Assembly (NCBI RefSeq): GCF_000340215.1
Contig: NW_006921535.1
Coordinates: 451,874-515,873, forward strand
DNA length: 64,000 nt
Direction of reading: 5' to 3'
DNA from: Pseudocercospora fijiensis CIRAD86
Lineage: Eukaryota; Ascomycota; Dothideomycetes; Mycosphaerellales; Mycosphaerellaceae
Below are positions 25,381 through 36,054 of this stretch, piece after piece (the stretch's first letter is position 1; each line of letters opens with the position of its first letter). The notes under the pieces were generated by a model. That model was not told the DNA's origin. It ran no database searches and saw only the letters and a program-made list of their open reading frames with translations. The position numbers and the translations under genes were made by a program.

Positions 25381-26178
25381 CGAGCGGAGCGATAGACTAA
25401 TAGGTACCTAGAGCAACTCGAGGAGCTTGCGACGAGAGTTGTATAAGGTGTCTATTAGTCTAGAGTGGCGCTTAAGAACAAATCAGATTAGTGCTAATAA
25501 CGTATGCGTATAGTTAGTAGTAGCAGTAATAGTAGTATACAGGCAGTTGCAGTATAGGGAGGCTAAATTTCAAAGACGCGCCCGCAAAACTAACCGAGCC
25601 CTCTAATTAGTCTAAAATCGAATCCGAGTTACGTACCCTTCAACCTTAGGCTATACAATAATAAAGGCAATAAAGGCAACACTATAATGCGCTAACACCG
25701 CTATCCTCCTAATAGCACTATATAACACAACTACTACTATACGACACGACTAACACTATACAATACGACTAACACTATACGATACGACTAACACTATACG
25801 ACACGACTAGCACTATGCGATACGACATCCCTATACCTGCCTCTTCCGCAAGCAACCTATAGCGGCCTTCTATAGCAAAACAAACTATAATCTATAGCGA
25901 CCTTTAATAGTAAAAGGGCAAAGAAAGAGCAATATAGGGCTAGACGATAAACAGATTGATAAAGAGACACGTATTTAGATTGCAATAGCAGAAGAACAAA
26001 TGCGTTAAGAGGCCTTTAATAACAGACTACGTCGTAATTAGGAGGAAGACTTAGCTATAGCGCAGATATAGGACGACGATAAGACCTTCGAGTAGATAGA
26101 ATGCAATAATATTAAAGCGTAAGCGCTTTTAGCGCTAATCTGATATTGTTCTTAAGCGCTATTCCGTCGCTCCGCTCG
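25381..26178. mobile_element. ~0.8 kb inverted-repeat (MITE-like) element
   Basis: The left end carries CGAGCGGAGCGA at 25,381-25,392 and GCGCTTAAGAACA..ATCAGATTAG at 25,468-25,497. The right end carries inverted copies of both, at 26,167-26,178 and 26,130-26,159. In the right end the two blocks are 7 bp apart. In the left end they are separated by about 75 bp, of which 25,393-25,462 is itself a hairpin with perfect 11-bp arms (TAGACTAATAG / CTATTAGTCTA). This looks like a second tiny element inserted in the left terminal repeat. The interior contains a 19-bp tandem repeat at about 25,736-25,826 and no recognisable transposase, so the element would be non-autonomous. Confidence 0.65.
25736..25826 (+). 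repeat. 19-bp tandem repeat inside the MITE-like element
   Basis: Four to five units of ACACTATACGATACGACTA type, in the middle of the inverted-repeat element. Confidence 0.7.
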
Positions 26179-26296
26179 ATTAGGACAAGTACTATAGGGC
26201 TTAAACGATACTTTATAGTCTTACTAGGAATATTACTTATAACTAGTATTAGAAGGCTAGGAGGGCGGAAATATTAGTACTAGCGTGCCTATTATT

Positions 26297-26390
26297 AGCC
26301 TATCGAGACGATATTACTAGATAGTATTATACTAGATATTACTAGCCTATCGAGACGATACTACTAGGTAGTATTATACTAGATATATAC
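26297..26390 (+). repeat. 47-bp tandem duplication
   Basis: Two adjacent units beginning AGCCTATCGAGACGATA are nearly identical. No other copy was noticed. Confidence 0.65.
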
Positions 26391-27509
26391 GCCTATTAGC
26401 GATAGTATAGCTATTATAGTATCTCTAGTATTATTAGTAGCGATATAAAGATAGTATCTTATTTACTATATAGTAGGCGTAGGTTAATCTAGATATAGGC
26501 GTATTACTATCGATTAGTAGTCGTATTTAAGAGATAGTCTACCTATAGTAATAACCTTACTATCTATAACGACCGCCGCTAGTAAGGGGCCTATTTACGC
26601 TAGACGTAGCGACCTAACGTATAATAGAGTATATAGCGACTAGTCTCTATACTAATTAGTATAGAAATAGTTACTATTATTCTCCGCTATCGCTTAAGGT
26701 ACCTCTACTATCGCAATTTAAGCCTATATAGGTTACTAACTTAGTACTTTAGAATACGTACGACGTAGACGACGGCACTTTTAATATAGTATATATTCCT
26801 TAGACGACGGTAGTTTAATAGACGTTATATACTAAGTCTTTTACTAATAGCGCCTTCTATTTACGCCTACTATACTAAGCGGTCTTTACTATTTAATAGT
26901 CGTCGCGAATGTGCCTATACCGTAGCTATTAGACCTACGATAATATATACTATAGTAGTCGCCGCTAATCGATATATTATAACCTAGTAACTAGTAAGTA
27001 GGCGTATTTACTAACGACCGGCGATTCTTACTAGAAGACTGCGGCGGCTGTTTAATAGTAGGACTTTTAGTAGTAATCTAAAAATAGAGGCAATAGCAGC
27101 GGCGGCAATAGATAATAAGGCAAGCGCAAGTAGATATACCTCGGATAATTACACTAAACTAAGCAGAATGGTAATTAGACTTCGTGCACTCCGCCGCTAG
27201 CAGTATCACTAGGTACGAATCTCTAAACTAATCCTTCGGAGGATTACAACCGCAACTACCGACAATGACTTCTACGCCGTTTACGAGCTAGAGGAGATTA
27301 ACGAGACGTCGTTTAATCCGTAGCTATTAGCTCGCGTAGGATATCGCTAAGCTCCGAGAGTAAGTTAGAGCCTACGGACAGCACATTCCTAGTGCTAGTT
27401 AGTACCTACTTATAGAAACAGAACTCGCGCAATAGATCGACAGTGGAATTCAGTTAGTACGTTACGACGATCTAAAGGATAAGTTCGCGAGCCTCAAATA
27501 CCTTAAGGA
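26391..27509. other. RIP-mutated sequence before copy B
   Basis: Stops at Gln/Trp-type codons suggest former coding DNA, but I recognise no family. It does not align with the sequence upstream of copy A. Confidence 0.4.
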
Positions 27510-27959
27510 GTTACTTTCGAAAGCTACTACAAAGTTACGTACGTTACAGACGGGAAGCATACGTACTAGCGGAAAGAAGGTTAGTAGTACCTAGTAGTTA
27601 GTATACCGCTTACTAATATACGGAAGACTAGGCCTACTACCGACGTATAGGGCAATACGCTACCTCTATCTACCGAACTAAAGCAACGAGCTTAAGAGTT
27701 AGAACCTTCCTAGCCTACTTAGTTACGTAGTACAAACTTCGGCGCACCTATTCGTAAGAATGTTACTACTACGGTAGCAGAAGAATACCTAGAATAGTAC
27801 GGCTTTAATACTAAGGAAGAGGAAGAGGAAGAGTAGGAGCCGAGGCCGTCGATAAAACAGTAGGCGCCGAGACTGTCTAGAACAGAGCAGGCGCTAAGAC
27901 CGGCGAGAAAAGAGCAGCTTCCTCTCTAGCAGTCGAAGCGCTACTAAAATTTAGAGCAC

Positions 27960-28430
27960 TCCTAAGACGTTACTACTCCTTAAGACTTATTAGCTCCTCG
28001 ATATTCGTAGCTTCCTCGACGTTTAGTAGCTAGTTAAGACTTTAATGCCGGTTAAGATTTGCTAGCTCCTCTAGGCTTTAATACTCCTCTAGACTTTAAT
28101 GCTAGTTAAGACTTTAATGCCGGTTAAGATTTGCTAGCTTATCTAGGCTTTAATGCTCCTCTAGACTTTAATACTAGTTAAGACTTTAATGCCGGTTAAG
28201 ATTTGCTAGCTCCTCTAGGCTTTAATGCTCTTCTAGACTTTAATACTAATTAAGACTTTAATGCCGGTTAAGATTTGCTAGCTCCTCTAGGCTTTAATGC
28301 TCCTCTAGACTTTAATGCTAGTTAAGACTTTAATGCCGGTTAAGATTTGCTAGCTCCTCTAGGCTTTAATGCTCCTCTAGACTTTAATGCTAGTTAAGAC
28401 TTTGATGCTCGTTAAGATCCTAATGCTCCT
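27960..28430 (+). repeat. Composite minisatellite in copy B
   Basis: Subunits such as GTTAAGATTTGCTAGCTC, CTCTAGGCTTTAATG and CTAGTTAAGACTTTAATG alternate about six times. It is homologous in position to 15,045-15,570 in copy A but its repeat order differs. Confidence 0.75.
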
Positions 28431-30089
28431 TAAGGCAGTACGTTAGCTACTTACTATACAATATCTAGAGAGCGAGATAGCCCCTCTTAGATTACCTATA
28501 TACTAAGTCCTTATAACAACAGACGCCGCGATATTAGCATATATAGTAGAGACTCTCTAGTATCTGCTTACGGTTAGTAGCCGAAGCGATCGCTAGACGA
28601 TGCGGAGCCCGTCTCTCTACCTCGACCTAATATAGAGTTATATCGGGGCTCCGATATAGCCTCTCTAATAACAAAACGTAAACCCGCTATAGCTCTTATA
28701 TATACGATTATCGATATCTTAGAGCGATGCAAGGACAAGCACGTATAGCTTAGCGAGCTTACGAGGCTCTTAAAGTGCAACTATGCCGCCGAATTCTCGC
28801 TATCGAATTTTGCATCCGCTATAAGAGTACTCCGAAGGTACGGGAGAGTAAGAATAACGAGAGAGGATCTTATCTATCTTACGGGAGTTGCTCTAGTTGC
28901 TAATAACAGCCTAGAATCTACGACTCCTAGGCCGCCCTAAGATATATATACCGCTAACATTAACACCGAGCAACTTAGCGGTAGACTATAAGCTAATATA
29001 AGAGTTCGAAATAATAACCAGTCTTATATTCTACGCCTAAAGCAGCAGCAATCTTATATAGATATACGAGGTACGAAACGCGATATAGAGATTCAGGGCG
29101 AATTGCAGACATATCCTATAAAGAAGTAGAAGAGATTTGTAATATACGAGACACAGAGCCTATTAACACTTCTACCTAACATCCTAGGCACTATAGCCTC
29201 GTCTAACTACGGTACCTAGCTAGAGATTCTACCGAGCTCGCTAGATTAGACCTAGGAAACCCTGCCCTAGAAGCTACTACGAAGGCTAATACGAAAGCCC
29301 GTAGTAAAACCCTTTTAACCTACTTATAGGACATCTGCTATAGCTAGCAATATGCTAGATGTGCCGACGAGCGTGCCTATCGCTACTAGTCGTAATCGTA
29401 CTACCGTAGGCGGGCGTTAGTCTACTTAAGTATTATCTAACATAGTCGCTCAAGTACTCGCTCGGGCATTAATTGCACCTACGTAAGCTTATCGCTCTAA
29501 TCTAAAGGCGCATAGCAATTAGGCTAAGGGGGATAGTGTCGCTACAATTACTATACCTACGGAATATTCTCTATAGCACGAGCGACGTAAGCACATTAAT
29601 ACATTAGCGCTACGCGAGATATCCGTAGAAGACTTCGCAATAATAACTAATATACCGAAGTGTATAATATAGATGTTCTTATAAGACATCGTACAATAGC
29701 GCTATAGAAGCTTTACCTAGCAATACTTTACTAATCTAGGCCTTAATCTACAATAGCGTAGAGAGCATACGATTGCAGAGGCTAACTTCGAAAAGATCTA
29801 AACCTTCTATTACGAATTTGGCTATATGCTACTACTTAAGAGGGACGGGACAGCCGCTAAGCAGACTATAGGCAACAGATCAGTCTTCTCGCTATATAAC
29901 TTCTATATATAGCCCCTCGACCTGAAATGCATTTGTAGCGGGTTTCACTCGCTAACCGCTCTAATAGCTAAGGTAATGTAGATAGGGCTGTCCCTATATA
30001 TAGCTAATAAAGTCTAGGATTATTATAAGCAATCACACCTATATAGGAACAATTGTTATAGGAATCCATTCTATATTGTAAGAGAGAGT

Positions 30090-30560
30090 TATAGCGAAAA
30101 TCTAGATCGGAAGTACTATTACAATAGAAAGGGTCGCTCTCGTAAAGGAAAGGACTGTCGCTATAACCCTCCCTATCTAGATCTATTATAGATAGGAGTT
30201 ATAGGAGATACTAAATACAATAAAGCCCGTACGTAGATAAACCTTCTTATTGTATAGCGTAGACTAGACTATCTCGAGTGCCGAGAGGAGGGCTGCGACT
30301 TTAAAGGAGATCGGCTAGCATTTATTAGACATATAGTTCTTAATTACATTGTATCGGATAAAAGAGCAATCTACAATCGCAAAGCATTGTTTTGCGACAA
30401 AGGATATAGTACCGACCTTACACGATTGTCTGCCGGGCAATTAATAAAGCATCGTACTACAAGAACTACTACTATAGCGAAAGATAGATATACAAAACAT
30501 CGAGAGACTAGTTGCGATGTAGACTTAGTATTTAGAATAGGTAAGGAGTAACATTAAAGG
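30090..30560 (+). pseudogene. Zinc-finger-like broken frame, copy B
   Basis: The same Cys/His pattern as in copy A is readable: YLECREEGCDFKGDRLAF, then LFCDKGYSTDLTRL with GQLIKH. Conservation of these residues in both RIP-damaged copies supports a real former protein. The family is not identified. Confidence 0.4.
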
Positions 30561-31649
30561 TCTAAAATACTTGCAGCTATAGTTAGCATTTATTTGTAAT
30601 AGTTCTTAGTAGTATAAGGGACGGTATTAAATAAGAGGCAGGGAGTAGCTAGCTACTATAGATTACGGTCCTGCTAGCGCGTATATGCAATGCGAACCCC
30701 TGTTACTAAGCAAACGGTTTCGTAGCGGCTTTACTTACGTAGATGCTAAATTGACGAAAGCTTACCTCGCTAATTTAGAAACTCAAAACAATACCGGGTC
30801 GCTACAACCGCGACAACTATACCTTCGCTTTAACAACCGTATACTACGGCCGCCGCTACTATAGCGGAGCCCGCTACGACGCCGCTACTACTAGCTCTAA
30901 CACCTTAGCGCCGTTACTTTATAGAGGACGAAATCGATATACTCGTCGTATAGTTATTTGTTCCTAATAACGAAGCGCTACCCGTAAATCACTCCGACTA
31001 TATAGTAGGAAATAGTATAGCAAAGCGTTACGTCTACGATTAGTAGGGTCTCCCGGACGGGAGCCTAAAAGGGGACGAACAGAAAATTCTCAATCGCTAT
31101 ATAAGAAATTAGGGCCCTTAGAAGGATAATAATAACAAGAAGGAGTAGTATCGCGCCGCCGTAGAATTTTGCCTCTACTACCTAAGTAGCGCTGTTAGTC
31201 TAGGTATATCGGACTCTAAGATCCGCAAAGGGTAGTCTATCTTTATTAAGCAACAATAGACTAATAAAGACACGCCTAAGCGCGAGCCTAGTTAAATACC
31301 TACGCTATTATCTAGCCGCCGCCTAAGACCTATACTATTATTAGCGAGCTTATTAAAGACAACATTAAATAACAAGGCGGCGAGTGAAGTCCTTCTAATA
31401 GAAGCAAACCCTAGCGGCGGGGATATAAATAGCGTCTAGGATTAGGGTAGTCGAGACTTTACTACTAGTCGAAAATTGCAAATACAGTAGCCGGGATCTA
31501 CATTCCCTATATCTACTAGAAGACTCTAGACGCCCTAGGCTAGGAATACCTATACTATTACGCTAGCCGTAGTCGATCGGTTAGACATAGTGCTTGTCGC
31601 ATAGCTATTCGGCTAACTATTTTCGATACTATAGGTAGGATATCTTAGG

Positions 31650-34600
31650 CAAGCGCCCTCTACGACTCTAAAGAAATTTGTTTATAAAGGTAATTATCGA
31701 TTGTTATACCTAGATTTGTCGTATAACCTCCTAGAGGATTAGTTAAGGTCTAAGTTTCACATTACTAACTAGTTAGACATCGTAATCGCAGTAGTAAACC
31801 TAGGCGAGGACGATACGAATAAGATTACCGATAACAGTAAGTTCGAAGCTGCCGTTACTAAATACAGTATAGCCGGTAGATACGGCGCCGCGGGTGTTAA
31901 AATACTACTGTTTATCGGCTACTAACTAGAGCTATAAGAATACGAGCTAGATTTTGTCGAATAGGCAAACAAGAAATTCGATAATAAGGCTCGCGCGATA
32001 TTTGGCCGAGATATTAATAGGCATATTGAGAAGAAGCGGAAAACGAATGCGAGCAGTCCGATCGCTATAGCTGCTATAGCTTTAGTAGAGTCGGAAGACT
32101 TATAGCTAAGAGAGAAGCTACTATTTAGCCTAGAGATATAGGAGCGTCGTTATAAGTAGCGCCGATAGCGGTTAGGTCTCTAATCTAGCGAACTCTTACG
32201 TAGCGCCGCATTTAGTATCCCTCTATTATCGAGGGTATCGACACCGTCGCCTAACGATAAGCGCCCTATTCTATTCGGTAGAGCTCTACCGAAGGTTGTT
32301 AAGCTTAGAGATCTTAAGTTACCGCCTGCCCCTACGCCGGTATCTTTATAGCAGGCTCAAGGTTCTAGACTTAATGTAAACAGTTATACGTCGACTGTAA
32401 CTACTACCGCGCCGAATGCTCTAGCCGTACCCTCTACGCCTTAAGAGAATACTTAAGAGAATGCTTAAGAGAATGCTTAAGAGAATGCTTAAGAGAATGC
32501 TTAAGAGAATCCTTAAGAGAATGCTTAAGAGAATGCTTAAGAGAATGCTTAAGAGAATGCTTAAGAGAATCCTTAAGAGAATGCTTAAGAGAATCCTTAA
32601 GAGAATCCTTAAGAGAATGCTTAACAGAATCCTTAAGAGAATACTTAACAGAATCCTAAAGAGAATGCTTAAGGTTCTAGACTTAAGGAAAATAGTTAAG
32701 AGAATGCTTAAGAGAATGCTTAAGAGAATGCTTAAGGTTCTAGACTTAAGGAAAATAGTTAAGAGTCGACTATAGACACTACCGCGCTAGGAGCTTTGCC
32801 TAGGATCGTTACTCCCTAAGAAAGTTATCTATATCCTTTAGGTTCTTAGCGTTCTATAGATGATATATCGATGTAACTATATAGATCGAGTAAAGGTCTT
32901 AATAATAGTCTAACGAGAAACGGAAGAGGGTTAGATACTAGTAAACGTATACGAGATCCTTATGCTCGTACTAGGCCGCTCGACTCTAATTCTAACTCGG
33001 AGCCTATAAGGAATAGCAGGACTGCTAGACGCGCTTAGCCTATAGTTAATATAGATACGTATACTCCGGAGCCGGACGACCTAGAGGAGCAGACAGAGGC
33101 GACCCCTTATATTCTAAGTTAGACCTATAAAGAGCTCCTCGACCGTATTAAGCAAACCTAGGCAGGGGATCTTAACTAGAGTTATACTACCGAGCTAGAG
33201 TAGATAACGTACGAGCACGTTAAACGCATCTACCTCTATCTACGTCTGTCGCCTAAACTTTTCGTAGATCCTAAAACACCTATCGCCCTACCGGGCTTTA
33301 AGACAAAGCTATACGCCTACTAAGTGTTCGGAGCTACTTAGCTTATATTCTACCGACCGTAGTATACTCGAGAAGCCGGAGGAATCTTAGGCGATATTAT
33401 AGGTCTCGGCAAAACTATAGAGCAACTTTTAATCTTCGTTTTTTATAAGCAGATTACCGATATACTTAAAGACTACGCTAAAAACAGAGATAATCTAGAG
33501 AAACACCTTCTACGGGGTACAGAAAATTCGAAATACCTATCTACGAATAAGTTTTCTATCCCCTATAGATATAAGTAGCGCGACCTATAGCGTAGTTTTA
33601 GGCTTCGTAAGGGCATTATAATTCTGTGCCTAACTGCCGGTTTAAAACCCGACACTATAAAGAAATTCCTAGCTTATACGGACTTTAAGGAGCTAGGTAT
33701 TAAACTGTACAACTTCAACCCGCCTAATATAGATAATACGAAAGAGGAAATAGATAGTGTTAAGCTCTTTAAAAGGGGAGACGTAATACGCTTTGCGCCT
33801 AATCGCGTTGCGACTCTTAAAGTAGATAAGTACTAGAAGGGAGTTAACTATCCGGGCTCTACGCAAAATCCAATTATTACTAAGGCGCCCCTCGGTCTAT
33901 ATAAGAAGCTCGTATTCGTACTAAAGGGTCGTTTCTACGTATTCTACGAGAACTAGAATTTCTCTATCTCGACCGTATAGTTTAGAAGGACCTAAGAGGG
34001 CAGGCCTTACGCAAATAGCTCGACTGATTTTAAAACCGCGGCCTATAACACTCTGCTAGTTAGAGCTATCGTAGTAGACGAGGCTAACGAGGAGTATAGA
34101 ATATATACGAACAGTATAAGTACGCTTCGCAAGCTAAGCGTAAACTATAACACGAAATATACGGTGTATTTCGTAATAGGTACCCTAATCGCTAGAACGT
34201 AGAAGCCGATAATTAAATGGTTTAGAGTCTTCGACGCCTTAGCTCGCTATAATAATAGGGGGCGATCCGACCCTAACTACTAGAAGGACTTTAAAGCATA
34301 GAACGAGTTTAGAAGTAAGCCTCTAGGCGAGGGCTTTAAGAGGATAATCAATCGCTACGAGAAAGCTTTAGGCGGAGAGTATTAGAAAAAGGGTTCTATT
34401 AAGGAGCCTAAAATCCTAATAGCTAACTTACTTATACTAGTATTAAGGCACTTTCTTATACTACGGATATACAAATCGGTCTAGCCGTTTAACGTAACAA
34501 AGCCCGAATAGAAGATGCGACTATTAGATAATACAGATAAGGAGCTAAAGAACATTAAGCTGCCTTAGGATATAATTAACGAATTAAATAATTAGGTAGA

Positions 34601-35686
34601 AAAGCTAAAGCGGAGTATTAACTAGAAGATCCGTTTAGGAAAGATTAACGCTAAGGCAGTTACGTAGAGGCAGTTTTTCCTCGGCTCTTATAGGATACGA
34701 ATTCGAACTACCCTATCGCCTCTACTATCTAAAGATAAGCGCGGCCTTACCTTGCCGACTCGAATAACCGACTAGGTACGGAAGAACTATAGCAAGGCCC
34801 TTAACAAGTTCATTAAGGTAAGGAACAATAATCTAGAGCGTAAAGGCTACGCGCCGGTATCTACTAAGGAGTAGGAAATAGAATTTACTATAAAGGAGAT
34901 TAAGTCTTTCGGCTAGCTTTTTAAGCCCGATATAAACCTATATACTTACTTCCTTAACGAGCTTATAGAAAGCCTACGTATTAAGGACATTATCGCGGAG
35001 CTTAAGAAGCAGACGGCTAATACCGTTAAAGATAACAAGGGCCGTAAGGCCGTAGTAATAAGCTATTCTAACGCAGTAGCTTACACTATTAATCTAGTAA
35101 GCTCTACCTTCGTAAACAAGAGCTAAAGCAATATACTAACACTTCTATCTAGGCGTATAAGAAGGCTAGTCTAAAGTCGTAGCTATTTAACTTAAGGGTG
35201 CCGAAGGACGCTAGCTAGCGATTACAACTAATCGTAGAGTTTAATCGGTCCTAGACGTCGGGCGTAGACATTCTCGTCTGCTCTATAAGCATAGCTAAGC
35301 GTAGCTATAATATAGTCGAAGCGAACTTGTTACTTATAGCCGACCTTAACTAGAACCTAGTAGCGAGTAAATAGGCGAAGACGAAGGAGAATCGGATAGG
35401 CTAGAAGCGCAAAGTAAGAATAGTTCGATACTACTCGTATAGCGTATAGATCGAGCATTAGATATTAGATAAAGAAGAGCTAGGTAATACGGCTCTAAGA
35501 TCCTTCGGTGCGAAGGTTAATAAGATAAAAGAGAAGCGAGCAAAGAAGGGTACGGGTAAAGAGAAGGAAGATCCTGCTTTAGTTAACGATTCGGATAAGT
35601 TCGGTACGGGCTTCGTCGGAGACTAGGATAATAAGCTTTAGTCTAGACCTAAATAAAGAGTCTCGATAACAGTCGTGCTAGTTTGA
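31650..35686 (+). pseudogene. SNF2-like helicase pseudogene, copy B (more complete)
   Basis: One frame runs from about 31,650 through the QENA repeats and on into the ATPase, so the repeat belonged to the helicase's N-terminal part. Motifs in order: GILGDIIGLGKTIE at about 33,380-33,420 (Walker A), VVDEANEEYRI at 34,071-34,103 (DEAN in place of DEAH), lobe-2 GRKAVVISYSNAV near 35,040-35,080, a shift of frame at 35,094-35,104, then VDILVCSISIAKRSYN at 35,264-35,311 and QAKTKENRIGQKRKV followed by YSYSVQIEHQIL. It ends at a genuine TGA, 35,684-35,686. Inner stops are Gln/Trp-type. SNF2 proteins use ATP to translocate on DNA and remodel chromatin. The non-standard DEAN box is in both copies and is not a RIP change, so it was likely ancestral. 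Confidence 0.8.
32440..32735 (+). repeat. 12-bp coding array (QENA), copy B
   Basis: Over 20 units of TTAAGAGAATGC or TTAAGAGAATCC, twice interrupted by a longer unit containing TCTAGACTTAAGG. The array is in frame with the helicase downstream once TAA is read as former CAA. Confidence 0.75.
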
Positions 35687-35690
35687 ATAG

Positions 35691-36054
35691 CTTTGGATTA
35701 AGGAAAAAATCTGAGGCGTTAAGTTTGTATAATGCGCTTACGCGGATATAGGTAAGGAGGACGGCGAGACAGGTTAGGGGAATGAGTTATTTAATGTATA
35801 AGTATAGGGAGAAGAGTTTAAGGGCGGAGATAGCGATTCGGAGGGTTAAGGAGAGGTTAGGGAGTTTTGTTAGGGTAAGGAGGGTTAATTGATTGATAAG
35901 ATAAAGTAGTTAGAGGTATAACTACGTATAAGATAAGGAGAAGGAACGTCGTATAAAAGTTACGAGCAACAACTCAAATCTAACATAGACACTAGCTCAT
36001 TAAGGCATTAGGTCTCATTCAAAGCTAACAGCCCCCTCTACAACTTCGACCTAA
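35691..36054. other. RIP-mutated spacer
   Basis: Purine-rich on the plus strand near 35,750-35,880. No gene recognised between the end of the helicase pseudogene and the 3' end of the broken reductase. Confidence 0.4.

Larger units (their letters stand above)
27510..35690 (+). repeat. ~8 kb duplicated unit, copy B
   Basis: This is the direct-orientation partner of 14,600-22,660. It lacks the minisatellite present in A at 17,860-18,165 and continues through the full C-terminal helicase motifs, so it is the more complete copy. Both copies are heavily RIP-mutated but differ by indels as well as point changes, which indicates an old duplication. Confidence 0.8.
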
